5,475 bases of DNA from Cytophagales bacterium (GTDB lineage: Bacteria > Bacteroidota > Bacteroidia > Cytophagales > Cyclobacteriaceae): assembly GCA_029262955.1 (NCBI GenBank), contig JAJCYL010000493.1, positions 1 to 5,475 on the forward strand. Reading direction: 5' to 3'. Made by a program: the position numbers and the translations under genes. A model generated the notes under the pieces. The model had not been told where the DNA came from. It did not search any database and was given only the letters and a program-made list of their open reading frames with translations. This document shows positions 1 to 5,475 of the stretch, piece after piece. Numbering within the stretch: position 1 is the stretch's first letter; every line of letters starts with the position of its first letter.

Positions 1-1
1 A

Positions 2-19
2 CTTGAATTAATTAGTTGA
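2..19 (+). CDS. Possible 3' end of an upstream gene (last codons only)
   Basis: The frame starting at base 2 reads five sense codons (L-E-L-I-S) and then TGA at 17-19. That stop would overlap the TTG start of the next gene as TTGA, the same coupling geometry as the ATGA overlap seen further down. All three forward frames have a stop within the first 20 bases, so any upstream gene must end here, but the sequence does not prove which frame it uses. No function can be given. Confidence 0.3.
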   Translation, partial: LELIS

Positions 20-1242
20 TTTTATTCATTACAACAGCCAATTTTACGACAAATCCAAGAGTGTATAAAGAATTCATTTATGCTAGGCAAACTGCTCCGT
101 GTGTCATCGTAAAGTTTCAACTGGATAACTGGTCAGATAAATTCGATTTAGACTATCAGAAATTCTTTAAAAATACGGAATATGTTTGCCTAAGTGCACA
201 TCGAAAGCCATTCTTTCCCTGGCTATTCTCCTCGATTGCCCAAAGAATTAGCCAATCAATAATTCGCATTTGGCCAATCACAAGTTTATTATCTTATGCT
301 ATTGATAAACGCTCATGGATATTGAAAAAGTATTTATCTAACATTAATTCCCAGCCGTCTCTTATCATAGCACATAACCCAGGATCACTTTATCCTGCAC
401 ATAAACTGAGTGAAAAACTGGGAATCCCGTTTCATTTTGATGTTGAAGATTTTCATCCTGGAGAAGGTATTTCAAAATCTGATTACGATCCCAATAGCAA
501 TCCGATGGCCACGCTAATGAAACGGCTTCTCCCGTATGCTGATCGCGTTACTTTTGCCAGCCCTCTGATCATGAAGGAAAGTCTCAAACTTTGTCATAGT
601 ATTAAATATCCCATAGTCATCAACAATTGCTTCCCCCATTGTGAATTCCATTCACCTGCTGACTTGTCTTCCGAAGCTCATGAGAAGGGAGAGGCCTCGT
701 CGAAGGCCAGCTCCACCACTAAACTTCGCTTAGTCTGGTATTCTCAAAACATAAATCATAGTCGTGGACTTGAACCGCTCATTGAAGCCATACAGGGGCT
801 AAGAGGTGAGGTAGCACTCACACTCATCGGACAATTGCACGATGGGTTTGCTGCTTCATGGATCGAGCCAAATAGAAGTTTTATTGAGACCCTTGAACCC
901 ATGCCCCAAAAAGACCTGCATCGATCTCTGGTTAAATTCGATATAGGTTTGGCCCTTGAGCCTGGTAAAGATTTTAACAATGAGATAGCACTGTCTAATA
1001 AAATTTGGGCCTATTTCCAGTCGGGCTTATTCATTTTGGCCACCGATACTAACGCTCAGCAGCAATTTCTGCAAGAGCACCCGAAACACGGAATTTTAAC
1101 TTCACCTATGCCTAATAAACTGAGAGATACCCTTGTCAAACTGATTGAGAAAAAAGAAAGCATTTGTGGAGAAATGATTCAGCGCTATGAAGCAGCCAAA
1201 CCGTTTTCCTGGGAGCATGAATCACTGAAAGTTCTCCAATGA
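16..1242 (+). CDS. GT4-like glycosyltransferase (GT-B fold), 408 aa, TTG start
   Basis: Probable cytoplasmic, membrane-associated transferase that moves a sugar from a nucleotide donor to a growing lipid-linked glycan. The N-terminal Rossmann domain opens with a hydrophobic strand (ILFITTANF, residues 2-10). It contains LIIAHNPGSLYPAHKL (116-131) and FDVEDFHPGE (141-150), a pattern I associate with Bacteroidota glycosyltransferases. The C-terminal domain begins near KLRLVWYSQN (236-245) and holds IGLALEPGKDF (310-320) and LSNKIWAYFQSG (326-337), the likely donor-binding segment. A classical EX7E motif is not evident. An SSEAHEKGEASSKASSTT-like hydrophilic linker (about 217-235) separates the domains. 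The start is TTG: an in-frame TAG lies directly upstream (13-15), and the first internal Met is residue 164, which would delete the N-domain. No Shine-Dalgarno is visible. The end overlaps the next gene by ATGA, suggesting translational coupling. Donor and acceptor are unknown. Confidence 0.88.
   Translation: MILFITTANFTTNPRVYKEFIYARQTAPCVIVKFQLDNWSDKFDLDYQKFFKNTEYVCLSAHRKPFFPWLFSSIAQRISQSIIRIWPITSLLSYAIDKRSWILKKYLSNINSQPSLIIAHNPGSLYPAHKLSEKLGIPFHFDVEDFHPGEGISKSDYDPNSNPMATLMKRLLPYADRVTFASPLIMKESLKLCHSIKYPIVINNCFPHCEFHSPADLSSEAHEKGEASSKASSTTKLRLVWYSQNINHSRGLEPLIEAIQGLRGEVALTLIGQLHDGFAASWIEPNRSFIETLEPMPQKDLHRSLVKFDIGLALEPGKDFNNEIALSNKIWAYFQSGLFILATDTNAQQQFLQEHPKHGILTSPMPNKLRDTLVKLIEKKESICGEMIQRYEAAKPFSWEHESLKVLQ
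664..720 (+). other. GC-rich low-complexity insert in the interdomain linker of the first glycosyltransferase
   Basis: This in-frame stretch encodes residues 217-235, which are almost only S, A, E, K, G and T. By hand count, bases 661-720 hold 35 G or C of 60, against 23 of 60 in 601-660 and 24 of 60 in 721-780. It contains two 8-base palindromes, CTCATGAG (677-684) and GAGGCCTC (691-698), and a 5-base inverted pair GGCCT/AGGCC (693-697 and 704-708). It sits just before the second Rossmann domain, where an insertion would be tolerated. It could be a small inserted or expanded element, or simply a variable linker. Confidence 0.5.
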
Positions 1243-2105
1243 TACAGCAAATCCGAAAAGTTATTCGAAAAAGTCCGTGGATACGAAAGTGGTTTGCCCT
1301 CCATATCGTCCCCTTGGGAATTTTTGATAGGGTAATTCTTTCAAAGAAACTTAATCAAGAATGGAAAGTAAGGTTGAAAACAACACTGGCCAGTCCGGAC
1401 AATGAACACATACCCAGAGTTTCGAATGCGGGAAATGTGATTAGTGGTAAGCAGGTGATGCACAATGGGCTTAAAATAAATCTGGGTAGCTATTACGGAC
1501 CTGAAGTGGCTCAGATTCTGTATCAGAACAAGGGAGTACACGAGCCTCAGGAAGAACGGGTATTTCAGGAAGTTCTAAAAACACTTCCCGAGGGGGCTAC
1601 AATGATAGAACTTGGCGCATTTTGGGGGTTCTATTCCATGTGGTTTAATTCAAAATTAAAAGATGCAGAAAACTACCTGATTGAACCTGATCCATTTAAT
1701 CTTGCAAGTGGCCAATTAAATTTTCGATTGAACAAATTAAAAGGCAGTTTCCACTCCTACTATATTGGAAAAGGAAAAAGTGAAAAGGAGCGAATAATCA
1801 ATATCGATTCTTTTTGCAAAGAGCAGGCTATTCAGACCATCCATCTTTTGCACAGTGACATTCAGGGGTTTGAATTTGAAATGCTGGAGGGGGCTGAACA
1901 ATCGCTCTCACGGGTTTGGTTCGTGTTTGTTTCCACCCACTCGAATGCACTTCATGAGCAATGCCAAAAATTCTTAGAGAAAAGAAATTTTAAGATTATC
2001 TGTAGCGCGAACAAAGATCAGTCCTTTTCTGAGGACGGGCTAATTGTTGCACAACATTCGGATATTAACTTGTTGGAGCCAATAGACATTTCGATCAGAT
2101 CCTGA
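1239..2105 (+). CDS. FkbM-family SAM-dependent methyltransferase, 288 aa
   Basis: Likely O-methyltransferase using S-adenosylmethionine, probably acting on a sugar hydroxyl given its neighbours. The Rossmann core starts at TMIELGAFWGFYSMWF (121-136), equivalent to the FkbM motif I (D/E-x-G-A-x-x-G), with E124, G126 and G130. YLIEPDP (146-152) supplies the acidic residue expected to bind the SAM ribose. INIDSF (187-192) and HSDIQGFEFEMLEGA (205-219) match the FkbM signature usually seen as K-x-D-x-E/Q-G-x-E-x-x-x-L-x-G-A. Here the lysine is a histidine (H205). The N-terminal 110 residues are a basic, aromatic-rich extension without a clear signal peptide. The ATG at 1239 overlaps the preceding stop (ATGA), and the stop at 2103-2105 abuts the next start, so the first three genes read as one coupled unit. 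Length is normal for the family. The methyl acceptor is inferred, not shown. Confidence 0.88.
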   Translation: MIQQIRKVIRKSPWIRKWFALHIVPLGIFDRVILSKKLNQEWKVRLKTTLASPDNEHIPRVSNAGNVISGKQVMHNGLKINLGSYYGPEVAQILYQNKGVHEPQEERVFQEVLKTLPEGATMIELGAFWGFYSMWFNSKLKDAENYLIEPDPFNLASGQLNFRLNKLKGSFHSYYIGKGKSEKERIINIDSFCKEQAIQTIHLLHSDIQGFEFEMLEGAEQSLSRVWFVFVSTHSNALHEQCQKFLEKRNFKIICSANKDQSFSEDGLIVAQHSDINLLEPIDISIRS

Positions 2106-2969
2106 ATGATGGAGCAGTCAGTTGTTTTAGCGCAACTGCCACGAGGAGGCTTAGCCAATAAACTTCTAGTGTGGTCACATGCGTATGCCTTCGCTACTAA
2201 CAATAATTTGCCACTTTACGAAAGCTCATGGTCTCAATTCCTTCTTGGCCCGATACTTCGTGCAGAAAAATCAAAGAGATTTTACTTGAATTCAATTGTT
2301 CCGGGTCCACCGCTGCAGAGGCAATTCAAGCACTTGAAGAGAAAAATAATTCCGAAATCAGACTGGACAAAGATCGACATTGAACCTGATAAGGTATATG
2401 AATTCTCGGAAGTACCACAACACCAACACTATTTCGAGCTGGTTCAGCCATTCAGGGCGGAAATTCAGGCCAAATTCTATAATAAAGTCAAAAAGAATAC
2501 TTTAGAGAAATTTAAGAGGCATACACCCCCCGAATTTTCCATTCACATTCGGTTAGGGGATTTCAAAAACTTTCCATGGACGATTTATGATTGGCTGTGG
2601 TATGAAAACCTGATTCATGAAATACGAGCTGAGGTTAACTACGAAATTCCCATAACGATTTTTTCAGATGGTAGCAAAGATGAAATACCGCTATTCGATA
2701 AAATTACTAACATAAATTACTGGAATTCGGGTAACGATCTACTTGATTTATTAATCCTTTCAAAATCGAAAATTTTGGTAACCTATCCCGGGAGCACATT
2801 TGGTCTCTGGGCAGGATTCACAGGTGATTCCATTCTAATCCACCAGAATGAGACAGAAGTACGGTCCCGGCTAAGTAACGAGATTTTCGAAGGTACTCCA
2901 TTCGACGAATGCGACAAGCTAAAGGCCCCGTTGATTAATCAGTTACTTAAAGCCACCTCATTTAATTAG
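2106..2969 (+). CDS. Fucosyltransferase-like glycosyltransferase (GT11-like), 287 aa
   Basis: Probably transfers fucose or a similar deoxysugar from a GDP-sugar. Three elements recall alpha-1,2-fucosyltransferases (GT11) in the right order: an N-terminal GGLANKLLVWSHAYAFA (14-30), resembling the usual GGLGNQ-F-YA; HIRLGDF (147-153), resembling HxRRGDY/F of motif I; then IFSDGS (185-190) for the SDD region and SKILVTYPGSTFGLWAGF (221-238) for the C-terminal S-S-F-S-W-W region. H147, R149, G151 and D152 are kept, but the second arginine of the motif is L150, and SDD reads SDG, so it is divergent. Length fits GT11 (about 280-300). No signal peptide or membrane segment is seen, consistent with cytoplasmic action. 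ATG at 2106 follows the upstream TGA with no gap; a second ATG at 2109 could serve instead. It may belong to another HxRxGD superfamily branch rather than true GT11. Confidence 0.62.
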   Translation: MMEQSVVLAQLPRGGLANKLLVWSHAYAFATNNNLPLYESSWSQFLLGPILRAEKSKRFYLNSIVPGPPLQRQFKHLKRKIIPKSDWTKIDIEPDKVYEFSEVPQHQHYFELVQPFRAEIQAKFYNKVKKNTLEKFKRHTPPEFSIHIRLGDFKNFPWTIYDWLWYENLIHEIRAEVNYEIPITIFSDGSKDEIPLFDKITNINYWNSGNDLLDLLILSKSKILVTYPGSTFGLWAGFTGDSILIHQNETEVRSRLSNEIFEGTPFDECDKLKAPLINQLLKATSFN

Positions 2970-3027
2970 GCTTGCATTTTCTTTGTAATCAATACCCAAA
3001 ACAAACCAGATTATCTTTTAACAGGTC
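2970..3027 (+). other. 58-base intergenic gap, no clear signal
   Basis: This is the largest non-coding stretch in the window. It is AT-rich and holds no hairpin followed by a T run and no Shine-Dalgarno at a useful distance (the AGG at 3023-3025 is only 2 bases from the start). A TTTG (2982-2985) and a TATCTTTT (3012-3019) loosely recall the Bacteroidota TTTG / TAnnTTTG promoter, but the 26-base spacing is too long and the second box almost touches the gene. The downstream gene is therefore most simply read as part of the same transcript. Confidence 0.5.
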
Positions 3028-4392
3028 TTGTCCGTCCTTCTCATAATCTATCCTCATTGGCCACCTTCCAATCTGGCCGGTGTCAATCGGGCACGTTTAA
3101 CTGCCAACGCAGTATCCAGTCTAGGTTGGAAGACCACGGTGTTAACTGTAAAGTCGCATTTCTACGAAGAGCCGCCGGATCTTTCGCTACAGCTCACTGT
3201 AAATCCCGACATCAAAGTGCATCAGGTAAAGGCCTATGGCGTGACACGCCCCCGTTTAGTTGGAGATATTGGCCTGAGAGCTTTTACTTTTCTGTATCGT
3301 AAAGCACTGCAGCTGATTCGCGATGAGCAACCGGATTTTCTCTGGATTCCCATTCCCTCATTTTACGTTGCTCTTTTGGGAAGAGGGCTCCATGCGAAAA
3401 CGGGCATCCCCTACGGTATTGACTACATCGATCCCTGGGTGCGGGACATCACCGGCCGCAATGATTGGCGCCATCGGCTGAGCAACTATGTGGCCCGCTT
3501 TCTGGAACCCATTGCCATCAAACATGCAGCCCTGATTACAGGTGTGTCTTTCGAATATTACCAACCTGTACTGAAACGAAATTTTGCGAAACGAAAATGG
3601 ATAGACCCAAATAAGTCAATAGGTCAAAGCTTTAAGCGCAATGCAATTCAGCAAACAACTAAAAGTCAACCACCAACTACCAATAAACTACAACCACCGA
3701 CTATTTTCCACACGTCGTTTCCCTATGGTTTCGATTTGCGGGATCATGAGATTGTGCTTGATAATGTCCCTGCTCCATGGGAGAGTGAAGGTTCAATTAA
3801 ACCCTGGTTGTATGCTGGTGCTTTTTTACCTAATTCCCGGCTATTTGTCAAGTGCATGTTTTCTGCTTTGGAAGAGTTAAGGGGCGAAAAACAGTGGGAT
3901 GATCGTATTCGTTTTTATTTTATTGGTACCAGTCAATATGCAGGTAAATCCATAACGGAATACGCAAAAGAATGTGGTTTGAAAGATATTGTTAAAGAAC
4001 ATCGGGGGCGTTATCCCTATTTGGAAACCCTTAATTTTCTGTCTACGGCTGATACTGTAATGGTGATCGGTAGCACGGAAATGCACTACACGGCCTCCAA
4101 GGTATTTCAGGCGTTGCTCAGTAAAAGTCCGGTATGGTCAGTATTTCATGAAGCCAGTTCGGCAGTGAAGGTTATGATGGAGTGTCAGGCAGATCAGTTC
4201 CTGGTAAAGTACCAGGATAAAATGACTGAGGATGAACTGACAGGATTAATAAAAAAGAGTTTCGTAAAAAGATTAAGTATGACGAATTGGGATCCTGATT
4301 TGACAGAATTGGAAAAATATTCGGCGAAGGAGTCCGCGAGGAAGTTGGTAAGTGCGATAGAGAAGGTGCTACTCTCGAAGAGAGAGGGTTAG
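3028..4392 (+). CDS. Divergent GT4-like glycosyltransferase, 454 aa, TTG start
   Basis: Probable GT-B sugar transferase in glycan assembly. The N-domain begins VLLIIYPHWPPSNLAGVNRA (3-22), the glycine-rich first loop typical of GT4 N-domains, followed by LGWKTTVLTV (32-41), FLWIPIPS (104-111) and GIDYIDPWVRD (130-140). The C-domain contains FPYGFDLRDHEI (231-242), PWLYAGAF (259-266), IRFYFIGTS (294-302) and IGSTEMHYTASKVFQALLSKSPV (347-369), where the donor would bind. A regular EX7E is not obvious. Residues about 183-227 form a K/Q/N/T/P-rich linker with a QPPT repeat, which explains why the protein is longer than the usual 380-420. The TTG start is supported because an in-frame TAA lies at 3019-3021, the conserved N-terminus begins immediately, and the first internal Met is residue 277. 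GC falls sharply near base 3541, at the domain boundary. It lies 58 bases after the fucosyltransferase-like gene and 42 before the next gene. Substrates are unknown. Confidence 0.85.
   Translation: MSVLLIIYPHWPPSNLAGVNRARLTANAVSSLGWKTTVLTVKSHFYEEPPDLSLQLTVNPDIKVHQVKAYGVTRPRLVGDIGLRAFTFLYRKALQLIRDEQPDFLWIPIPSFYVALLGRGLHAKTGIPYGIDYIDPWVRDITGRNDWRHRLSNYVARFLEPIAIKHAALITGVSFEYYQPVLKRNFAKRKWIDPNKSIGQSFKRNAIQQTTKSQPPTTNKLQPPTIFHTSFPYGFDLRDHEIVLDNVPAPWESEGSIKPWLYAGAFLPNSRLFVKCMFSALEELRGEKQWDDRIRFYFIGTSQYAGKSITEYAKECGLKDIVKEHRGRYPYLETLNFLSTADTVMVIGSTEMHYTASKVFQALLSKSPVWSVFHEASSAVKVMMECQADQFLVKYQDKMTEDELTGLIKKSFVKRLSMTNWDPDLTELEKYSAKESARKLVSAIEKVLLSKREG
3667..3703 (+). repeat. Short in-frame direct repeat, 24-base period (QPPT twice)
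   Basis: The 13-mer CAACCACCAACTA at 3667-3679 recurs as CAACCACCGACTA at 3691-3703, with 12 of 13 bases identical and a spacing of exactly 24 bases, so the frame is kept. It encodes QPPT at residues 214-217 and 222-225. The related CAAACAACTA (3652-3661) and CAATAAACTA (3681-3690) flank it, giving a degenerate C/A-rich array. It lies in the linker between the two Rossmann domains of the glycosyltransferase and is probably a decayed tandem expansion, though chance in a C/A-rich tract is possible. Confidence 0.55.
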
Positions 4393-4434
4393 GAGGTTTC
4401 TGGCTCTGTACCTGAATATATTTCTGACAACTAA
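4393..4434 (+). other. 42-base intergenic gap
   Basis: No terminator or promoter is recognisable. An AGGAGG overlaps the preceding stop codon (4391-4396), but it is 38 bases before the next ATG and no plausible start lies at a normal distance from it in the downstream frame. An in-frame TAA (4432-4434) sits directly before the next start. Co-transcription across the gap is the simplest reading. Confidence 0.5.
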
Positions 4435-5475
4435 ATGGCTTTGAAGAAGATAGCTATAGTAACTACCCATCCCATTCAATACTACGCCCCATGGTTCAAA
4501 CTACTGGCTGAACGTAATAAAGTCGAACCAGTTGTATTCTACACCTGGAGCCAGGCCGAGAATGGTGTACAGGACAAGGATTTTGGAAAGACTATCCATT
4601 GGGATGTGCGCTTAACTGAGGGATATAGACATTATTTTGTAAATAATACCTCCAAGTCTCCTGGAAGCCATCATCGAAAAGGGATTGTAAACCCTACTCT
4701 AATTCATGAAATTGAAAAAGAGAATCCTGATGCCATACTTATATTTGGATGGAATTTTATCAGTCACTGGGAGGTGATGAAATATTTTAAGAAAAGGGTT
4801 CCACTATGGTTCCGTGGAGATTCTACGGTCATTGACCCCATGCCATTTTGGAAAAAAATGTTGAGGAGAATATACCTTTCTAGGGTCTATAGTATTGTAG
4901 ACACGGTCTTTTATGTCGGCAGGGCCAATAAACAGTATTTTCAATGGGTCGGTCTTCAAGAAGAACAATTAAAATTCGCACCCCATGCTATAGATAATGA
5001 AAGATTCTATGTGGACCAATTTGACATAGAAGCTCAAAAGTGGCGAGATCAGTTGGGCTACACAAAGGAGGATATAGTATTGATCTATACAGGGAAGCTT
5101 ATTCCCAAAAAAGGAGTTATTGAGTTAATCAAAGGAGTACAGCACATCAATCAAAGTGCAGATTTGCGATTGAAGTTACTGATTATCGGAGATGGTGTGC
5201 AAGCCGAGATGATAGACCATGTGGCATTAAAAGATTCTAACATTAAGCGCCTTCCTTTCCAAAATCAGTCCAAAATGCCGTTGATATACAGATTGGGAGA
5301 TGTTTTTTGCCTACCCTCAAAGGGACCTGGTGAAACCTGGGGGTTGGCAGTGAATGAAGCCATGGCTAGTGGCCGGCCTGTTTTGGTAAGTGATAGAGTG
5401 GGCTGTGCCTGGGATTTGGTAGAAACCGGGAAGACAGGATATGTGTTTTGTGCCGGTAATGAGGAAGACCTTCAG
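4435..5475 (+). CDS. GT4 family glycosyltransferase, partial (3' end outside window)
   Basis: A retaining GT-B glycosyltransferase of the classical GT4 type, open through the window edge for 347 codons. The N-domain begins KKIAIVTTHPIQYYAPWF (4-21), with the THPIQYYAP loop common in GT4 enzymes of polysaccharide clusters. It continues with ILIFGWNF (101-108) and LWFRGDST (124-131). The C-domain carries IYTGKLIPKKG (217-227), whose K221 and K226 occupy the usual basic donor-phosphate positions, IIGDG (250-254), and LPSKGPGETWGLAVNEAMASGRPV (293-316). The last contains a complete EX7E pair, E300 and E308. It ends in SDRVGCAWDLVETGKTGYVF (319-338), the normal C-terminal part, so only about 40-50 residues should be missing. 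The ATG at 4435 is fixed by an in-frame TAA just upstream, and the conserved strand begins four codons later. No Shine-Dalgarno is visible. Sugar specificity cannot be deduced. Confidence 0.9.
   Translation, partial: MALKKIAIVTTHPIQYYAPWFKLLAERNKVEPVVFYTWSQAENGVQDKDFGKTIHWDVRLTEGYRHYFVNNTSKSPGSHHRKGIVNPTLIHEIEKENPDAILIFGWNFISHWEVMKYFKKRVPLWFRGDSTVIDPMPFWKKMLRRIYLSRVYSIVDTVFYVGRANKQYFQWVGLQEEQLKFAPHAIDNERFYVDQFDIEAQKWRDQLGYTKEDIVLIYTGKLIPKKGVIELIKGVQHINQSADLRLKLLIIGDGVQAEMIDHVALKDSNIKRLPFQNQSKMPLIYRLGDVFCLPSKGPGETWGLAVNEAMASGRPVLVSDRVGCAWDLVETGKTGYVFCAGNEEDLQ

Noticed and set aside
756..980. Open reverse-strand frame opposite the first glycosyltransferase
   Set aside because: It lies wholly within a well-supported gene, has no recognisable protein features and is rich in Ser, Pro, Arg and Cys as expected for an antisense shadow.
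2982..3027. Possible Bacteroidota-type promoter (TTTG at 2982 and TATCTTTT at 3012) before the fourth gene
   Set aside because: The spacing between boxes is 26 bases instead of about 19, the second box misses the final G, and it would place the transcription start within a few bases of the TTG codon.
3057..3302. Alternative + frame with an ATT/ATG-like start inside the fourth gene
   Set aside because: It overlaps the conserved N-domain of the glycosyltransferase in another frame and its translation is compositionally implausible.
3358..3564. Reverse-strand open frame opposite the GC-rich part of the fourth gene
   Set aside because: Higher GC lowers stop-codon frequency there; the frame has no domain-like features and no spacing for its own expression signals.
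4372..4384. Hairpin CTCTC-GAA-GAGAG near the end of the fourth gene, possible terminator
   Set aside because: The stem is only 5 base pairs, it lies inside the coding sequence, and no T run follows.
4391..4396. AGGAGG resembling a strong Shine-Dalgarno
   Set aside because: It overlaps the stop codon of the fourth gene, lies 38 bases before the next ATG, and an in-frame TAA separates it from that gene. The purine-rich tail of the fourth gene explains it.

Overview
The window looks like part of a surface-polysaccharide (capsule, O-antigen or exopolysaccharide) biosynthesis cluster, probably from a member of the Bacteroidota. That assignment is an inference. It rests on moderate-to-low GC, tightly packed same-strand genes with no Shine-Dalgarno sequence at a useful distance from any start, TTG start codons, and protein sequences that read like glycosyltransferases common in that phylum. 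No ribosomal RNA or marker gene fixes the taxon.

All five genes are on the + strand. In order they are: a family-4-like glycosyltransferase (16-1242, TTG start); an FkbM-family methyltransferase (1239-2105, overlapping the first gene by ATGA); a fucosyltransferase-like (GT11-like) protein (2106-2969, starting directly after the previous stop); a 58-base gap; a second, divergent GT4-like glycosyltransferase (3028-4392, TTG start); a 42-base gap; and a third, classical GT4 glycosyltransferase with an EX7E motif (4435 to the window end, cut at 347 codons). The first bases (2-19) may hold the last codons of another gene that overlaps the first TTG start by TTGA. No gene-free stretch exceeds 58 bases. 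I see no RNA genes, mobile elements, CRISPR arrays, convincing promoters or terminators.

Together the genes would assemble and decorate an oligosaccharide repeat unit at the cytoplasmic face of the inner membrane. Three GT-B transferases add sugars, a fucosyltransferase-like enzyme adds a deoxysugar or related residue, and the FkbM enzyme O-methylates a sugar hydroxyl. No flippase, polymerase or nucleotide-sugar synthesis gene is in view, so the sugars and the final polymer cannot be named.

The window is mostly ordinary for such a locus and I did not find a clearly new system. The most interesting details are small. Two of the glycosyltransferases carry low-complexity inserts of unusual composition in the linker between their two Rossmann domains, one GC-rich and palindrome-containing, the other with a 24-base-period QPPT repeat. 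The fourth gene also shows a sharp GC drop near that same domain boundary, as if it were mosaic.
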